Source: Sinorhizobium fredii USDA 257 (lineage in GTDB: Bacteria; Pseudomonadota; Alphaproteobacteria; Rhizobiales; Rhizobiaceae). From it: a stretch of DNA of 64,000 nt. A model generated the notes under the pieces. It ran no database searches and was not told the origin of the DNA. It was given only the letters and a program-made list of their open reading frames with translations. Positions 1-8,398 of this stretch are shown piece by piece. Both the position numbers and the translations under genes were made by a program. How positions within the stretch are numbered: the stretch's first letter is position 1; each line of letters begins with the position of its first letter. The stretch lies in the NCBI RefSeq assembly GCF_000265205.3, contig NC_018000.1:1364001-1428000 (forward strand), given 5' to 3'.

Positions 1-796
1 CGAAGAGCCGCCGGCGCTCATCCTCCGACTGGTGCTCGAGAATGCCGGTGGCGACCAGCACCGAACCGAACCCGGCGGCGGCCGCACCGGCGATGTCATG
101 CTCGACGCTGTCGCCGATAGCGCAGACCCGCGCCGGATCGGGCCGACCGAGGAAATCGAGCGCGAAGTCGTAGATGTCGGGGAACGGCTTGCCGATCCAG
201 CGGACCTTGCCGCCGAGCCCTTCATAGCGTTCGGCGATGCGCCCGGCGCCGAAGGCCAGACCGGTCCTCGTCAGCATCAGCTTGTCCGGGTTTGTGCAGA
301 GGCAGGGGACACCGCGCCGCGCCGCGGGTCGAAGCAGGTCCTCGTAATGGACAAGCGGGTGGACGTCGCCCTCGCTTCCCGCAAGCAGCACGATATCGGC
401 CTCCTCGCCGCTCTCGGTCCGGACGAGATCGAGGCCCTTCAGCGGCGACAAGTCGCCGTCGCGGCTGATCAGCAGGCATTTACGCGTCTTGCCCTCTGCG
501 GCCGCCCCTTCCCACTTCAGGAGCTGCCAGGCGACCTCCCCCGACGTCAGGAACCAGTCCCAGCTGCCGGGCTCGAAGCCAAGTTCTGCCAGGCGGCGGT
601 CGTTTTCCGCCGAGCGCTTGCCGGAATTCGATAGGATGATGACCCGCTTGCCAGCCTGCTTGAGGCGGACAAGCGTCTCGGCGGCACCCGGATAAGGTTC
701 GCGTCCGTCTCTCAAGACGCCGAACTGGTCGACCAGGAAGGCATCATAGCTGTCGGCGATCGCCGACATGCCGGGGATTGTGCGGATGGCGCTCAT
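1..796 (-). CDS. HAD superfamily class IIA sugar-phosphatase-like hydrolase (partial, C-terminus off window)
   Basis: Reading the minus strand from an ATG at 796 gives an uninterrupted 265-codon frame to the window edge. The N-terminus (D23-Q-F-G-V) and the distal CAIGDSVEHDIAGAAAAG segment match HAD class IIA phosphatases of the TIGR01459 type. The likely role is dephosphorylation of a small phosphorylated intermediate in the cytoplasm. The ATG overlaps the stop of the upstream kinase gene as ATGA, so it is the distal gene of the polyol operon. The second Asp of the usual DxD catalytic motif is Phe25, a deviation I also associate with this subfamily. The substrate is unknown, and the C-terminal end is not in the window. 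Confidence 0.85.
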   Translation of the reverse strand, partial: MSAIRTIPGMSAIADSYDAFLVDQFGVLRDGREPYPGAAETLVRLKQAGKRVIILSNSGKRSAENDRRLAELGFEPGSWDWFLTSGEVAWQLLKWEGAAAEGKTRKCLLISRDGDLSPLKGLDLVRTESGEEADIVLLAGSEGDVHPLVHYEDLLRPAARRGVPCLCTNPDKLMLTRTGLAFGAGRIAERYEGLGGKVRWIGKPFPDIYDFALDFLGRPDPARVCAIGDSVEHDIAGAAAAGFGSVLVATGILEHQSEDERRRLF

Positions 797-2076
797 AGCA
801 CGCCCGCCTCCCTTGCGCCGGAAAGCGCAAGCCGCGCCGTGCCGGTGGCCGCCTCCTCGGAGCGCGCCGGCGGGAACGGTACGCCGAGTTTGCGCGCGCG
901 GATCGCCGTCCAGGCCGGGTTCCTGGCGCCGCCGCCGACGGTGCGGACTGAGCGAAGGCGGGGGCTGCCGAGCGATACGAGCCGCTCATAGGCGAGGCTC
1001 TCGACCCCGGCGATCCCCTCGAAGATCGCCTTCAAGAATTCCCCGTCGTCGGCCGGGCGCGGCGTCATGCGCGGCATAAGCTTGGGATCGGCGATCGGAA
1101 AGCGTTCACCGGGTTTCGTCAAGGGGTAGAAATCGAGCCCCGTCTCCGTATTGGGATCGATCGGCGCCGAAAGTTCGGCGATCCGCTCGGCGCTGAAATG
1201 CGCGGCAAGCACCGCGCCGCCCGTGTTGGAGGCACCGCCGGCAAGCCACATGTCGCCGATCCGGTGGCTGTAGAGCCCATAGTCCGGGGCAAACAGCGGC
1301 CTGTCCGACAGCATCTTCACCGTCAAGGTCGTGCCGAGCGCGCTGACGCCGTCGCCCGGCTTGTCGGCGCCGGTGGCCAGGAATGAGGCGCAGCCGTCCG
1401 TTGTCCCGGCAACGACAACCGTATCGCCCGGCAGTCCGAAGGCTTCCGCCGCCGCCGGCGAGATCGTCGCAACGGGCGCGCCGGCCGGCATGACGTCCGG
1501 CAGCAGTTCGGTCCTCGCACCGGTGTGGGCGAGCCAGTCAGGCCAGCATCGGCTGACCGGATCGTAGCCGCTCTTCAGCGCATTGTTCTCGTCGGTAACG
1601 TCGTAGAGGCCGGTAAAATGCCCGGCCAGCCAATCCGCCTGGTGGATCACACGGAAGATGCCGGGGAGCGGTTGAAACGCCAGCAGCTTCGCGAGGCCGG
1701 AGGTTGGGCCATGCGCGGCGCTTTCCTTTGGAGCATGCGCGGCAATGCTGTCGAGGATGGCAAGGTCGGCGATCGGATCGTTATACATCAGTGGCGTCGC
1801 GAGCGGCGCTCCGTCAACGCTGACCGGCAGCATCGTGCCGGAGGTGCCGTCAATGCTGATCGCACGCACGCGCGCCGGATCGATCGCCGCGAGCGTCTCC
1901 AGAAGGGCCGCCTGCAGAGCCTTCCACCAACCGAGCGGATCACGATGGTCGGAGGAGAAGGCGGCAAGTTTGGCGGTGCCCGACGCGACGATCTCGCTGA
2001 CGCCGTCCATCGCAACGGCGCGGACGCCGGACGTGCCGACATCGATGCCGAGGACGAGTCTGCCTTCCCCGCTCAT
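793..2076 (-). CDS. FGGY-family carbohydrate kinase, D-ribulokinase-like
   Basis: This 427-residue protein opens with the FGGY ATPase motif (GIDVGTSGVRAVAMDG, about residues 10-25). It also has the mid-protein GTTDGCASFLATGA phosphate loop and the C-terminal VGGGARNPAW adenosine motif. The GTSGVRA wording resembles the D-ribulokinase branch rather than glycerol kinase. It should phosphorylate a keto-sugar or polyol in the cytoplasm. It is shorter than most FGGY kinases (about 500 residues). Its start overlaps the class II aldolase stop (ATGA at 2073-2076) and its stop overlaps the HAD gene, so translation is coupled on both sides. Kinase family is clear; the substrate is inferred. Confidence 0.87.
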   Translation of the reverse strand: MSGEGRLVLGIDVGTSGVRAVAMDGVSEIVASGTAKLAAFSSDHRDPLGWWKALQAALLETLAAIDPARVRAISIDGTSGTMLPVSVDGAPLATPLMYNDPIADLAILDSIAAHAPKESAAHGPTSGLAKLLAFQPLPGIFRVIHQADWLAGHFTGLYDVTDENNALKSGYDPVSRCWPDWLAHTGARTELLPDVMPAGAPVATISPAAAEAFGLPGDTVVVAGTTDGCASFLATGADKPGDGVSALGTTLTVKMLSDRPLFAPDYGLYSHRIGDMWLAGGASNTGGAVLAAHFSAERIAELSAPIDPNTETGLDFYPLTKPGERFPIADPKLMPRMTPRPADDGEFLKAIFEGIAGVESLAYERLVSLGSPRLRSVRTVGGGARNPAWTAIRARKLGVPFPPARSEEAATGTARLALSGAREAGVL

Positions 2077-3128
2077 TGCAGCACCTGCCCGGCCCGGTTC
2101 AGCTGCTGGCGGTATTTCTCCGCATCCCAGCCGAGCAGCTCGGCATTCTCCGCGTCCGTCAGATAACGCAGTCGCGCGTTTGCCGGAATGCGCGAGGCTA
2201 CATCCGAGAGGCAGCGCGCCATGGCGAGCGCGCCGGCGGAGGCGTCCTTGAGGACCAGTACGCCCTTGCCCGGAAAAAGAAGAACCGGCGGCAGGGTCTC
2301 TCCGGCGCCGCGAAAACGCTCCTCGAGCGAAAGCGCCGTATCCTCCGGAGCGGCGATCACCGACCCCTTGCCGAGAAAGATCACATGATCGGGATAGAGG
2401 CTACCGCCGGCAGCAATCCTGCAGCTCTCGAGATCGGTTGCGGCGTCGTGCAGTCTTGCGTCTTCGGGGAGGCGATAGGCGCTGTTGACGGCAAGGCGCG
2501 ACAGCGTGGGCAGATCGGCAGCCGGAGCCGTGCGGACGAGCCCGGCAAAACGATCCGAGACGTCGACAAGAAGAAGCGCTGCATCCTCGATCGTATCGCC
2601 GGCAACCGCAAGCCCGTGATTGCCGAGCACCAGCACGGAGGTGTCCGCGTCGATCCGTTCGCCGATCGCCCTGGCGAGCGGCAGGCCAGGACGGGCATAG
2701 GGAACGAAGGCATGAGGAATGCCGGCAAGCCTTTCGGCCGCGATGGCCGCAGCATTGGTCTGCACCGCGGCTGCGATCGTCGCGACGCAATGAACGTGGA
2801 GCACCACCTTCTGCGGCATCAGCGCGTGCACCGTGGTCTCGATCGACGGCCTGAGTCCGGAAGGGTTGAGCGCCTCGATGACGAAATCCTGGGCCTTCTC
2901 CGCCGCCGGATCGTCCTGCTCCAGGGCGTCGAGCAACGGGTCGAGCGCGACCGGCACCATAATATCGCGCTTACTGGCCTCGGCTAGCCAGAGGCCCGAA
3001 GCCTTGATCCAGAGGGTGTCGCCCTCCTTGATCGAGGTGTTGCCGCCCGCGCCCTGGACGAGCTCCGGATCGGCGCCGATGCGAGCTGATAGATCCAGAA
3101 GCGCTTCGAATTCGGAGCTTCGCAACAT
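2073..3128 (-). CDS. class II aldolase/adducin family protein with C-terminal extension
   Basis: The N-terminal half is a class II aldolase fold: GAGGNTSIKEGDTLWIKASG near residues 27-46, the metal-binding HVH motif (VLHVHC) and LGNHGLAVAG. A further ~130 residues contain LLFPGKGVLVLKDAS, a segment also found in long RhaD-type aldolases. At 351 residues it exceeds plain fuculose/rhamnulose-phosphate aldolases (~215-275). The expected role is zinc-dependent retro-aldol cleavage or decarboxylation of a phosphorylated keto-sugar. I chose the ATG at 3128, preceded by AGGGG. An ATG at 3146 that overlaps the upstream stop as ATGA is an alternative and would add six residues. It lies between the GlpD-like dehydrogenase and the second kinase. 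Confidence 0.85.
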   Translation of the reverse strand: MLRSSEFEALLDLSARIGADPELVQGAGGNTSIKEGDTLWIKASGLWLAEASKRDIMVPVALDPLLDALEQDDPAAEKAQDFVIEALNPSGLRPSIETTVHALMPQKVVLHVHCVATIAAAVQTNAAAIAAERLAGIPHAFVPYARPGLPLARAIGERIDADTSVLVLGNHGLAVAGDTIEDAALLLVDVSDRFAGLVRTAPAADLPTLSRLAVNSAYRLPEDARLHDAATDLESCRIAAGGSLYPDHVIFLGKGSVIAAPEDTALSLEERFRGAGETLPPVLLFPGKGVLVLKDASAGALAMARCLSDVASRIPANARLRYLTDAENAELLGWDAEKYRQQLNRAGQVLQ

Positions 3129-3142
3129 CGCCTGCCCCTTTC

Positions 3143-4654
3143 TCATGCTGCTGCCTGCTGGCCCTCGAGCCAGCCGGCGAAGGCCCGCTTTTCGGCTTCG
3201 CTCATATGAAGGCCATGTTTCGTGCGGCGCTCGAGCAGATCTTCCGCCGTACGCGCCCATTCGGTGTCGATCAGGAAGCGGGCTTCGCGCTCGCGGAAAA
3301 GCCGGCTGAAGGCCGTGCCGAGCTCCTCGATCGAGGTGGCGCCGCCGATCAACGCGTGTGTCCGCGTGCCGTAGAGCCGGGCATAGTGCTTGGCGAGATC
3401 GGCAGGCAGCCAGCGATAGCGGGCGCGAAGCTCGCCGAGGAACTGGTCAAAATCCGCATCCGCCATGTCGCCGCCGGGCAAGTGGGCACCCGCCGTCCAG
3501 GCCGGCCCGATCTTTGAAAAGAATGGCTTCAGCCGCTCCAGCGCATGTTCGGAGAGTTTGCGGAAGGTGGTGATCTTGCCGCCGAAGACGGAAAGCAGCG
3601 GTGCCTCTCCATTTGCCGCATCCAGCTCGAAAATATAGTCGCGCGTCACCGCCGAAGGGTTCTGGGCATTGTCGTCATAGAGCGGCCTGACCCCGGAGAA
3701 GCTCTGGATGATGTCCGTATCGGTGAGCTGCTGCTTGAAATAGCGGTTCACCGACTTCAGCAGGTAGGCGATCTCGCCGGCATCGGCCGCGACGTCCTCC
3801 GGCCGTCCCTCGTAGGGAATGTCGGTAGTTCCGATCAGTGCCAGATCGTTCTGATAGGGATTGACGAAGATGACGCGCTTGTCGGGATTCTGGACGAGAT
3901 AGGCCTGCCGCCCCTCCCAGAACTTCGGCACGACGATATGGCTGCCCTTGACGAGCCGAACGCTGCGGCGCGAGTTGAGCCCGGCGACCCGGCCGATCAC
4001 GTCGTTGACCCAGGGGCCGGCGGTGTTGACAATGCAGCGCGCCTTGACCTCGGTCTTGGCGCCGGTCTTTGCATCGGTCAGCTCGACATGCCAGAGATCG
4101 CCGCGGCGGCGGATGCTGGTACAGGCGGTGCGCGTCAGGACCCGGGCACCCCTCTTCGCTGCATCGAGCGCGTTCGAGACGACAAGCCTGGCGTCGTCCA
4201 CCCAACAGTCGGAATATTCGAATGCCTTGCCATAGGCCGGCTGGACCGGAGCGCCTTCCGGCGCGGTCCTGAGGTCGAGCGTCCGGGTGCCCGGCAAGCG
4301 CTTGCGGCCGCCGAGATGGTCGTAGAGGAACAGGCCGAGGCGGACGAGCCAGGCTGGGCGGTCGACCGGATTATGCGGCAGCACGAAGCGCATTGGCCAG
4401 ATGATGTGCGGCGCCGATTCCAGGAGCACCTCGCGCTCGATCAGCGCCTCGCGTACCAGCCGGAACTCGTAATATTCGAGATAGCGCAAGCCGCCATGCA
4501 CGAGCTTTCCGGATCGCGAGCTGGTACCCTGGGCAAGATCGTCCTTCTCGCAAAGCAGGACGGAGAGCCCCCGCCCCGCCGCGTCGCGGGCAATGCCCGC
4601 GCCGTTGATGCCGCCGCCGATGACGAAAAGATCGTATGTCCCGGTGTCGCTCAT
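3143..4654 (-). CDS. FAD-dependent glycerol-3-phosphate dehydrogenase family (GlpD/EryB-like)
   Basis: This 503-residue flavoprotein begins DLFVIGGGINGAGIARDAAG, the ADP-binding fold of the GlpD family, followed by SSRSGKLVHGGLRYLE. It then has the long C-terminal domain of membrane-associated glycerol-3-phosphate dehydrogenases. In erythritol catabolism the homologue EryB oxidises the polyol phosphate made by EryA. The presence of an EryA-like kinase four genes away supports that kind of role, feeding electrons to quinone at the inner membrane. The ATG at 4654 is preceded by GAGGG; a GTG at 4669 is an alternative start. It lies 8 bases after the hydroxyacid dehydrogenase stop. Whether the substrate is erythritol-phosphate, glycerol-phosphate or another polyol phosphate cannot be read from sequence. 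Confidence 0.88.
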   Translation of the reverse strand: MSDTGTYDLFVIGGGINGAGIARDAAGRGLSVLLCEKDDLAQGTSSRSGKLVHGGLRYLEYYEFRLVREALIEREVLLESAPHIIWPMRFVLPHNPVDRPAWLVRLGLFLYDHLGGRKRLPGTRTLDLRTAPEGAPVQPAYGKAFEYSDCWVDDARLVVSNALDAAKRGARVLTRTACTSIRRRGDLWHVELTDAKTGAKTEVKARCIVNTAGPWVNDVIGRVAGLNSRRSVRLVKGSHIVVPKFWEGRQAYLVQNPDKRVIFVNPYQNDLALIGTTDIPYEGRPEDVAADAGEIAYLLKSVNRYFKQQLTDTDIIQSFSGVRPLYDDNAQNPSAVTRDYIFELDAANGEAPLLSVFGGKITTFRKLSEHALERLKPFFSKIGPAWTAGAHLPGGDMADADFDQFLGELRARYRWLPADLAKHYARLYGTRTHALIGGATSIEELGTAFSRLFREREARFLIDTEWARTAEDLLERRTKHGLHMSEAEKRAFAGWLEGQQAAA

Positions 4655-4662
4655 CGCCGCCC

Positions 4663-5700
4663 TCAACACGGATTGACCGGCGGCAGGCCGGCGATGTAGC
4701 GGCGCACCTCTTCCGCCGCCATTTCGGCTGCATAGGTGACGGTTCGGACCGAAGCACCTGCGATGTGCGGCGTCAGGGTGACGTTGGGGAGCTTCAGCAA
4801 CGGCCAGTCTTCCGGCACCGGCTCGACCGCGAAGGTCTCCAGCATGGCGCTCGAAAGGTGGCCGCTGACAAGGTTTTCATGGAGCGCCTCATAGTCGCAA
4901 AGCGGCCCGCGTGCGGTGTTCACGAAGATCGCCCCCGGCTTCATCTTCGCGAAGGTCTCCGAGTTCATCATGTTCCGCGTTTCTGCGGTGACGCGCGGAT
5001 GCAGAGTCACCACGTCCGATCGCGCCAGCAGGTCGTCGAGCGAAACGTGCTCGACACCGGCATTGCGGTCCTCGGCGCTGAGCTGCACATAGGGATCATG
5101 GACGAGCACCCTGGTGCCGAAGGCGCGCAGCAGTCTGACAACCTTGGTGCCGATGTTGCCGTAGCCGATGACGCCGACGGTCATCTCCGAAAGCTCCCGC
5201 CCGGTGCGGTCGGCGCGATAGAGATCGCCGCGCCATTCGCCTCGCCTCAGCGCCTCGTGGCCCACCCGGATCAGCCGCGTCTCGGCCAGGATGGCGCCGA
5301 TCGTGAACTCCGCCACCGCACTCGCATTGCGGCCGGGCGTATTGACGACCCGTACGCCTGCATCGCGGGCGGCATTCATGTCGATATTGACCGGACCGCC
5401 GCGCGAGACGGCGACGAGCTTCAAGTTCGGCAGTTGCGAAAGCATCGCCCGCGACACGGGCGCAAGCTGCGTGACCAGGATTTCGGAGTCGCCGATGAAA
5501 TCGACGATTTCGTTCGGCTTGCCGAGATATTCCTTCAGTCCATCCATGCCCTCGATCGCATAGCCATGTTCCATCGCCACGTCCGGCCAGGGCTGTTCGA
5601 GGGTGCGGATCTCATGCCCGTCGCCGCAGGCCGCGACGATCTTGTCGCGGAACACATCCGGCAGCATGAACCGGTCGCCGATGATGGCTATCTTCTTCAT
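4663..5700 (-). CDS. D-2-hydroxyacid dehydrogenase family, NAD-binding
   Basis: This 345-residue protein has the Rossmann motif VGVIGYGNIGTKV (about residues 177-189). Its catalytic set is the Arg in NTARGP, a Glu further on and the His in LTPHIAGAS, as in the phosphoglycerate/glyoxylate reductase family. It probably reduces or oxidises a 2-keto/2-hydroxy acid with NAD(P)H. Its ATG overlaps the stop of the EryA-like kinase (ATGA at 5697-5700), so the two are translationally coupled. A hydroxyacid dehydrogenase is not part of the classical erythritol pathway, which hints that this operon handles an acid intermediate or detoxifies a side product. Confidence 0.88.
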   Translation of the reverse strand: MKKIAIIGDRFMLPDVFRDKIVAACGDGHEIRTLEQPWPDVAMEHGYAIEGMDGLKEYLGKPNEIVDFIGDSEILVTQLAPVSRAMLSQLPNLKLVAVSRGGPVNIDMNAARDAGVRVVNTPGRNASAVAEFTIGAILAETRLIRVGHEALRRGEWRGDLYRADRTGRELSEMTVGVIGYGNIGTKVVRLLRAFGTRVLVHDPYVQLSAEDRNAGVEHVSLDDLLARSDVVTLHPRVTAETRNMMNSETFAKMKPGAIFVNTARGPLCDYEALHENLVSGHLSSAMLETFAVEPVPEDWPLLKLPNVTLTPHIAGASVRTVTYAAEMAAEEVRRYIAGLPPVNPC

Positions 5701-7274
5701 TTCGGTCTTTCCTGTTGATCTGCCGATCCGGCCGCGTGGGAGAGCGCGTGCCAGACTGGCCTGAGCGCGAGGCGCGACTGCTGGTAGGCGGGGAAAAGCG
5801 CGTCATAGCGACGGACGAGCGCCGCGTCGGCCGGTTCGGCCGGTCGCTGGTGCGGCCGCACCCACTCGCCGACGCAATCGGCCATCGAAGGATAGATGCC
5901 GAGCGAAACGGCGGCGATCATCGCCACGCCCGCGGCACCCGCCTCTTCGCGTTCGCTGGTCTGGATGCTGGCGCCCAACGCACCGCCGAGGATGCGGCGC
6001 AAAGAGGCGCTCCGCGCCGCCCCGCCGGTCAGGCGAATGCATTCGGGCAGCGGCCCCATTTCGGCGTAACAATCGCGGGCCGCAAGGGCGAGGCCGTCAA
6101 AGACGGCGCGCACCATGTCGCCGAAGCCGTGGGTGCTGGACAGCCCCACGAAGGAGGCGCGCGCCGAGGCGTCGACGAAGGGCCCCCGCTCGCCGGCTTC
6201 GGAAATATAGGGCTCGAAAAGAAGCGGCGTGCCCTTCGCTTCCTGCAGCCAGCCATCCACATGCGCCAACAACTCGCCCTTGGACTTCTCGACCCCCATT
6301 CCCTTGAGCACGCCGCCGGCGATCGAAAGGATCCAGTCGATATTGAGCGTCGCCGCCATGTTCGACTGCATCTGCGTATAGGTGTTCGGGATCGGCATGC
6401 ACATCGTGTAGCCGGTCAGGTCCCGGTTGAGCCGAACGTCATCGGCGCTCGTCGCCAGGCGCATATGCATGCCGGTCGAGCCGATAATCGAACAGCCGGC
6501 GTCGGTCCCCGGGTCATAGAGCCCGGCGCCGAGCGCCGTGCACACCACGTCGACATAACCGAGCACCACGGGCGTCCCGGCCGGGAGGCCGGTCGCCGAC
6601 GCGGCGGCCTGCGACAGCGGATGATGCGATGTTGCGCCATCGACAATTTCCGGCAGCAGGTGCTTGAGACTTTCTAGGCCGAGAAAGGAAATCACCGCAT
6701 CGCAATATTGGCGCGTGCGGAAATCGCCGAAGGTGAAGTTCGCCTCCGATGGATCGGTGGCGCGCTTGCCCGTGAGGTTGAAATAGAGCCAGTCCTTGCA
6801 GTGGAAGGCCGTGGTCGCGCCGGCAAGCATCTCCGGCGCATTGTCCTTCATCCAGCGCAATTGCGGCCCCTGCTGGCAGGCGGCGAGTCCGGAGCCGGTG
6901 CGCGAGAACCGCTCGACATCGCCGCTGTCGCCACGCAGCCGCTCGACCGTCTCGCTCGCACGTGCGTCGAGCCAGAGCCAGCCCTTGCCGACCGGCTCGC
7001 CGACGCTGTCGATCATCCAGGTGCCGTCTCCCTGACCGGTCACCGCGATCGCAGCAACACGGCCAGGGAGGTTCTCGATCCTGGTCGAAAGCTCGACCAG
7101 GGTTTTCACGGTATCCGTCCAGGTGCGGCGCAGGTCCTGGACGCTGCCGGTGCGCCCCACCGCCTCATAGCTGTTCGGAACGGCTGCCATGGCGATCTGC
7201 CGACCGCCGAGGTCGAAAGCCACCGACTTGATGACCGACGTCCCCGCATCGATGCCGATCAGGATGTCGCGCAT
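5697..7274 (-). CDS. FGGY-family polyol kinase, EryA (erythritol kinase)-like
   Basis: This 525-residue kinase has the FGGY N-terminal motif DILIGIDAGTSVIKSVAFDL, then VTGQGDGTWM and CKDWLYFNLTGKRATDPSEA. It also carries GSTGMHMR and the C-terminal RLTGGAARS motif. The wording of these blocks is close to EryA of Brucella and rhizobia as I remember it, so phosphorylation of erythritol or another short polyol is the best guess. The ATG at 7274 shares one base with the upstream ATPase stop (TGATG). It is the first enzyme gene after the five transporter genes, where a kinase trapping the imported substrate is expected. Reaction class is firm; substrate is inferred. Confidence 0.85.
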   Translation of the reverse strand: MRDILIGIDAGTSVIKSVAFDLGGRQIAMAAVPNSYEAVGRTGSVQDLRRTWTDTVKTLVELSTRIENLPGRVAAIAVTGQGDGTWMIDSVGEPVGKGWLWLDARASETVERLRGDSGDVERFSRTGSGLAACQQGPQLRWMKDNAPEMLAGATTAFHCKDWLYFNLTGKRATDPSEANFTFGDFRTRQYCDAVISFLGLESLKHLLPEIVDGATSHHPLSQAAASATGLPAGTPVVLGYVDVVCTALGAGLYDPGTDAGCSIIGSTGMHMRLATSADDVRLNRDLTGYTMCMPIPNTYTQMQSNMAATLNIDWILSIAGGVLKGMGVEKSKGELLAHVDGWLQEAKGTPLLFEPYISEAGERGPFVDASARASFVGLSSTHGFGDMVRAVFDGLALAARDCYAEMGPLPECIRLTGGAARSASLRRILGGALGASIQTSEREEAGAAGVAMIAAVSLGIYPSMADCVGEWVRPHQRPAEPADAALVRRYDALFPAYQQSRLALRPVWHALSHAAGSADQQERPK

Positions 7275-8398
7275 CAGGCGAGCTCCTCTCCATGCGAGAT
7301 CGCCATACCGCTGTCGCCATCGAAGACGTGGAGGCTCGCCGGTTCGAGGCGGATTCCGATCGGCTGCCCGACCTCGAGATTTGTCCGATCGTGCTCGACC
7401 AGGACCAAGGTGCCGCCGGCGAAATCCGCGGCGATATGCGTCTGGTCGCCAAGCCACTGATTGACGGCGACGCGGCCGGTGACACCGTCGGGACTGCGCT
7501 TGACCGCATAGGGCCTGACGCCGAGAACCACCCGCTGGCGTTTTGTCAGCGCGTCGCGGACAGCATGCGAGAAATCGGAAGCCGCGTAGTCGAGCCGGAT
7601 ACCGTCCTTGAGCCCAAAGGCAAGGCGGCTTTCGGAGGCCGTGACGCTCGCCTCGAAGATGTTCATCGGCGGTTCGCCGACGAAGGTACCGGTGAAGAGA
7701 TTGGCCGGCCGCTCCTTGATCCGCTGCGGCGTGTCGAACTGCTGCAGCACGCCGCCTTCCATGACGGCGATGCTGTCGGCAAGCGCATTTGCTTCGGTCT
7801 GGTCGTGCGTGACGAGAATGGCGGTCAGGCCGCGTTCCTTGATGTAGTGCTTGATGCGACCGCGCAGCACGGCGCGCAATTGCGGCTCGAGCTGCCCCAT
7901 CGGTTCGTCCAGCAGGTGCAGGCTCGCGTCGCGGATCAATGCCCGCCCCAGCGAGGCGCGCTGCTGCTGGCCACCGGAGATCGAGCTCGGATAGCGGCCG
8001 AGTATATCCTCGATCTCGAGCAGCTTGGCGATGCTCGCCACCTTCTCATCGACAGTGCTGTGCGACAGCTTCGAAGCCTTGAGCGCGAAGGCGATGTTTT
8101 CCCGCACGGTCAGCGGCGGATAGAGCGAATAGCCTTCGAACGCCATTGCCACATTGCGGCGAACCGGCGGGAATGTCTGGATCTCGCGGCCGCCAAGCGA
8201 GATCTTGCCGCGCGACACCGCCTCGAAGCCGGCGATCATCCGCAAGGTCGAGGTCTTGCCGCAGCCGGACGAGCCAAGGAGCGCGATGATCTCGCCCTTT
8301 CTGACATTCATGCTGAGTTTCTTGACGGCGTGGACGCCGTAATCGATCGGGCCGTAGAACTTGTCGACGTCCTTCAACAAAAGCGCGATGTCGCTCAT
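7274..8398 (-). CDS. sugar/polyol ABC transporter ATP-binding protein (second of a pair)
   Basis: A 374-residue CUT1-type ATPase. Walker A is GSSGCGKT (42-49), the signature ISGGQ (140-144), Walker B ends D164-E165, and the switch His is H198. A C-terminal regulatory domain resembling MalK/UgpC follows from about residue 240. The Q-loop glutamine is replaced by Glu88 in MAFEGYSLYP. It energises uptake through the two permeases encoded just upstream. The start overlaps the first ATPase stop as ATGA, which suggests equimolar synthesis and a heterodimer. The rhizobial glycerol transporter also uses two different ATPases, so a polyol substrate is plausible. Confidence 0.9.
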   Translation of the reverse strand: MSDIALLLKDVDKFYGPIDYGVHAVKKLSMNVRKGEIIALLGSSGCGKTSTLRMIAGFEAVSRGKISLGGREIQTFPPVRRNVAMAFEGYSLYPPLTVRENIAFALKASKLSHSTVDEKVASIAKLLEIEDILGRYPSSISGGQQQRASLGRALIRDASLHLLDEPMGQLEPQLRAVLRGRIKHYIKERGLTAILVTHDQTEANALADSIAVMEGGVLQQFDTPQRIKERPANLFTGTFVGEPPMNIFEASVTASESRLAFGLKDGIRLDYAASDFSHAVRDALTKRQRVVLGVRPYAVKRSPDGVTGRVAVNQWLGDQTHIAADFAGGTLVLVEHDRTNLEVGQPIGIRLEPASLHVFDGDSGMAISHGEELA

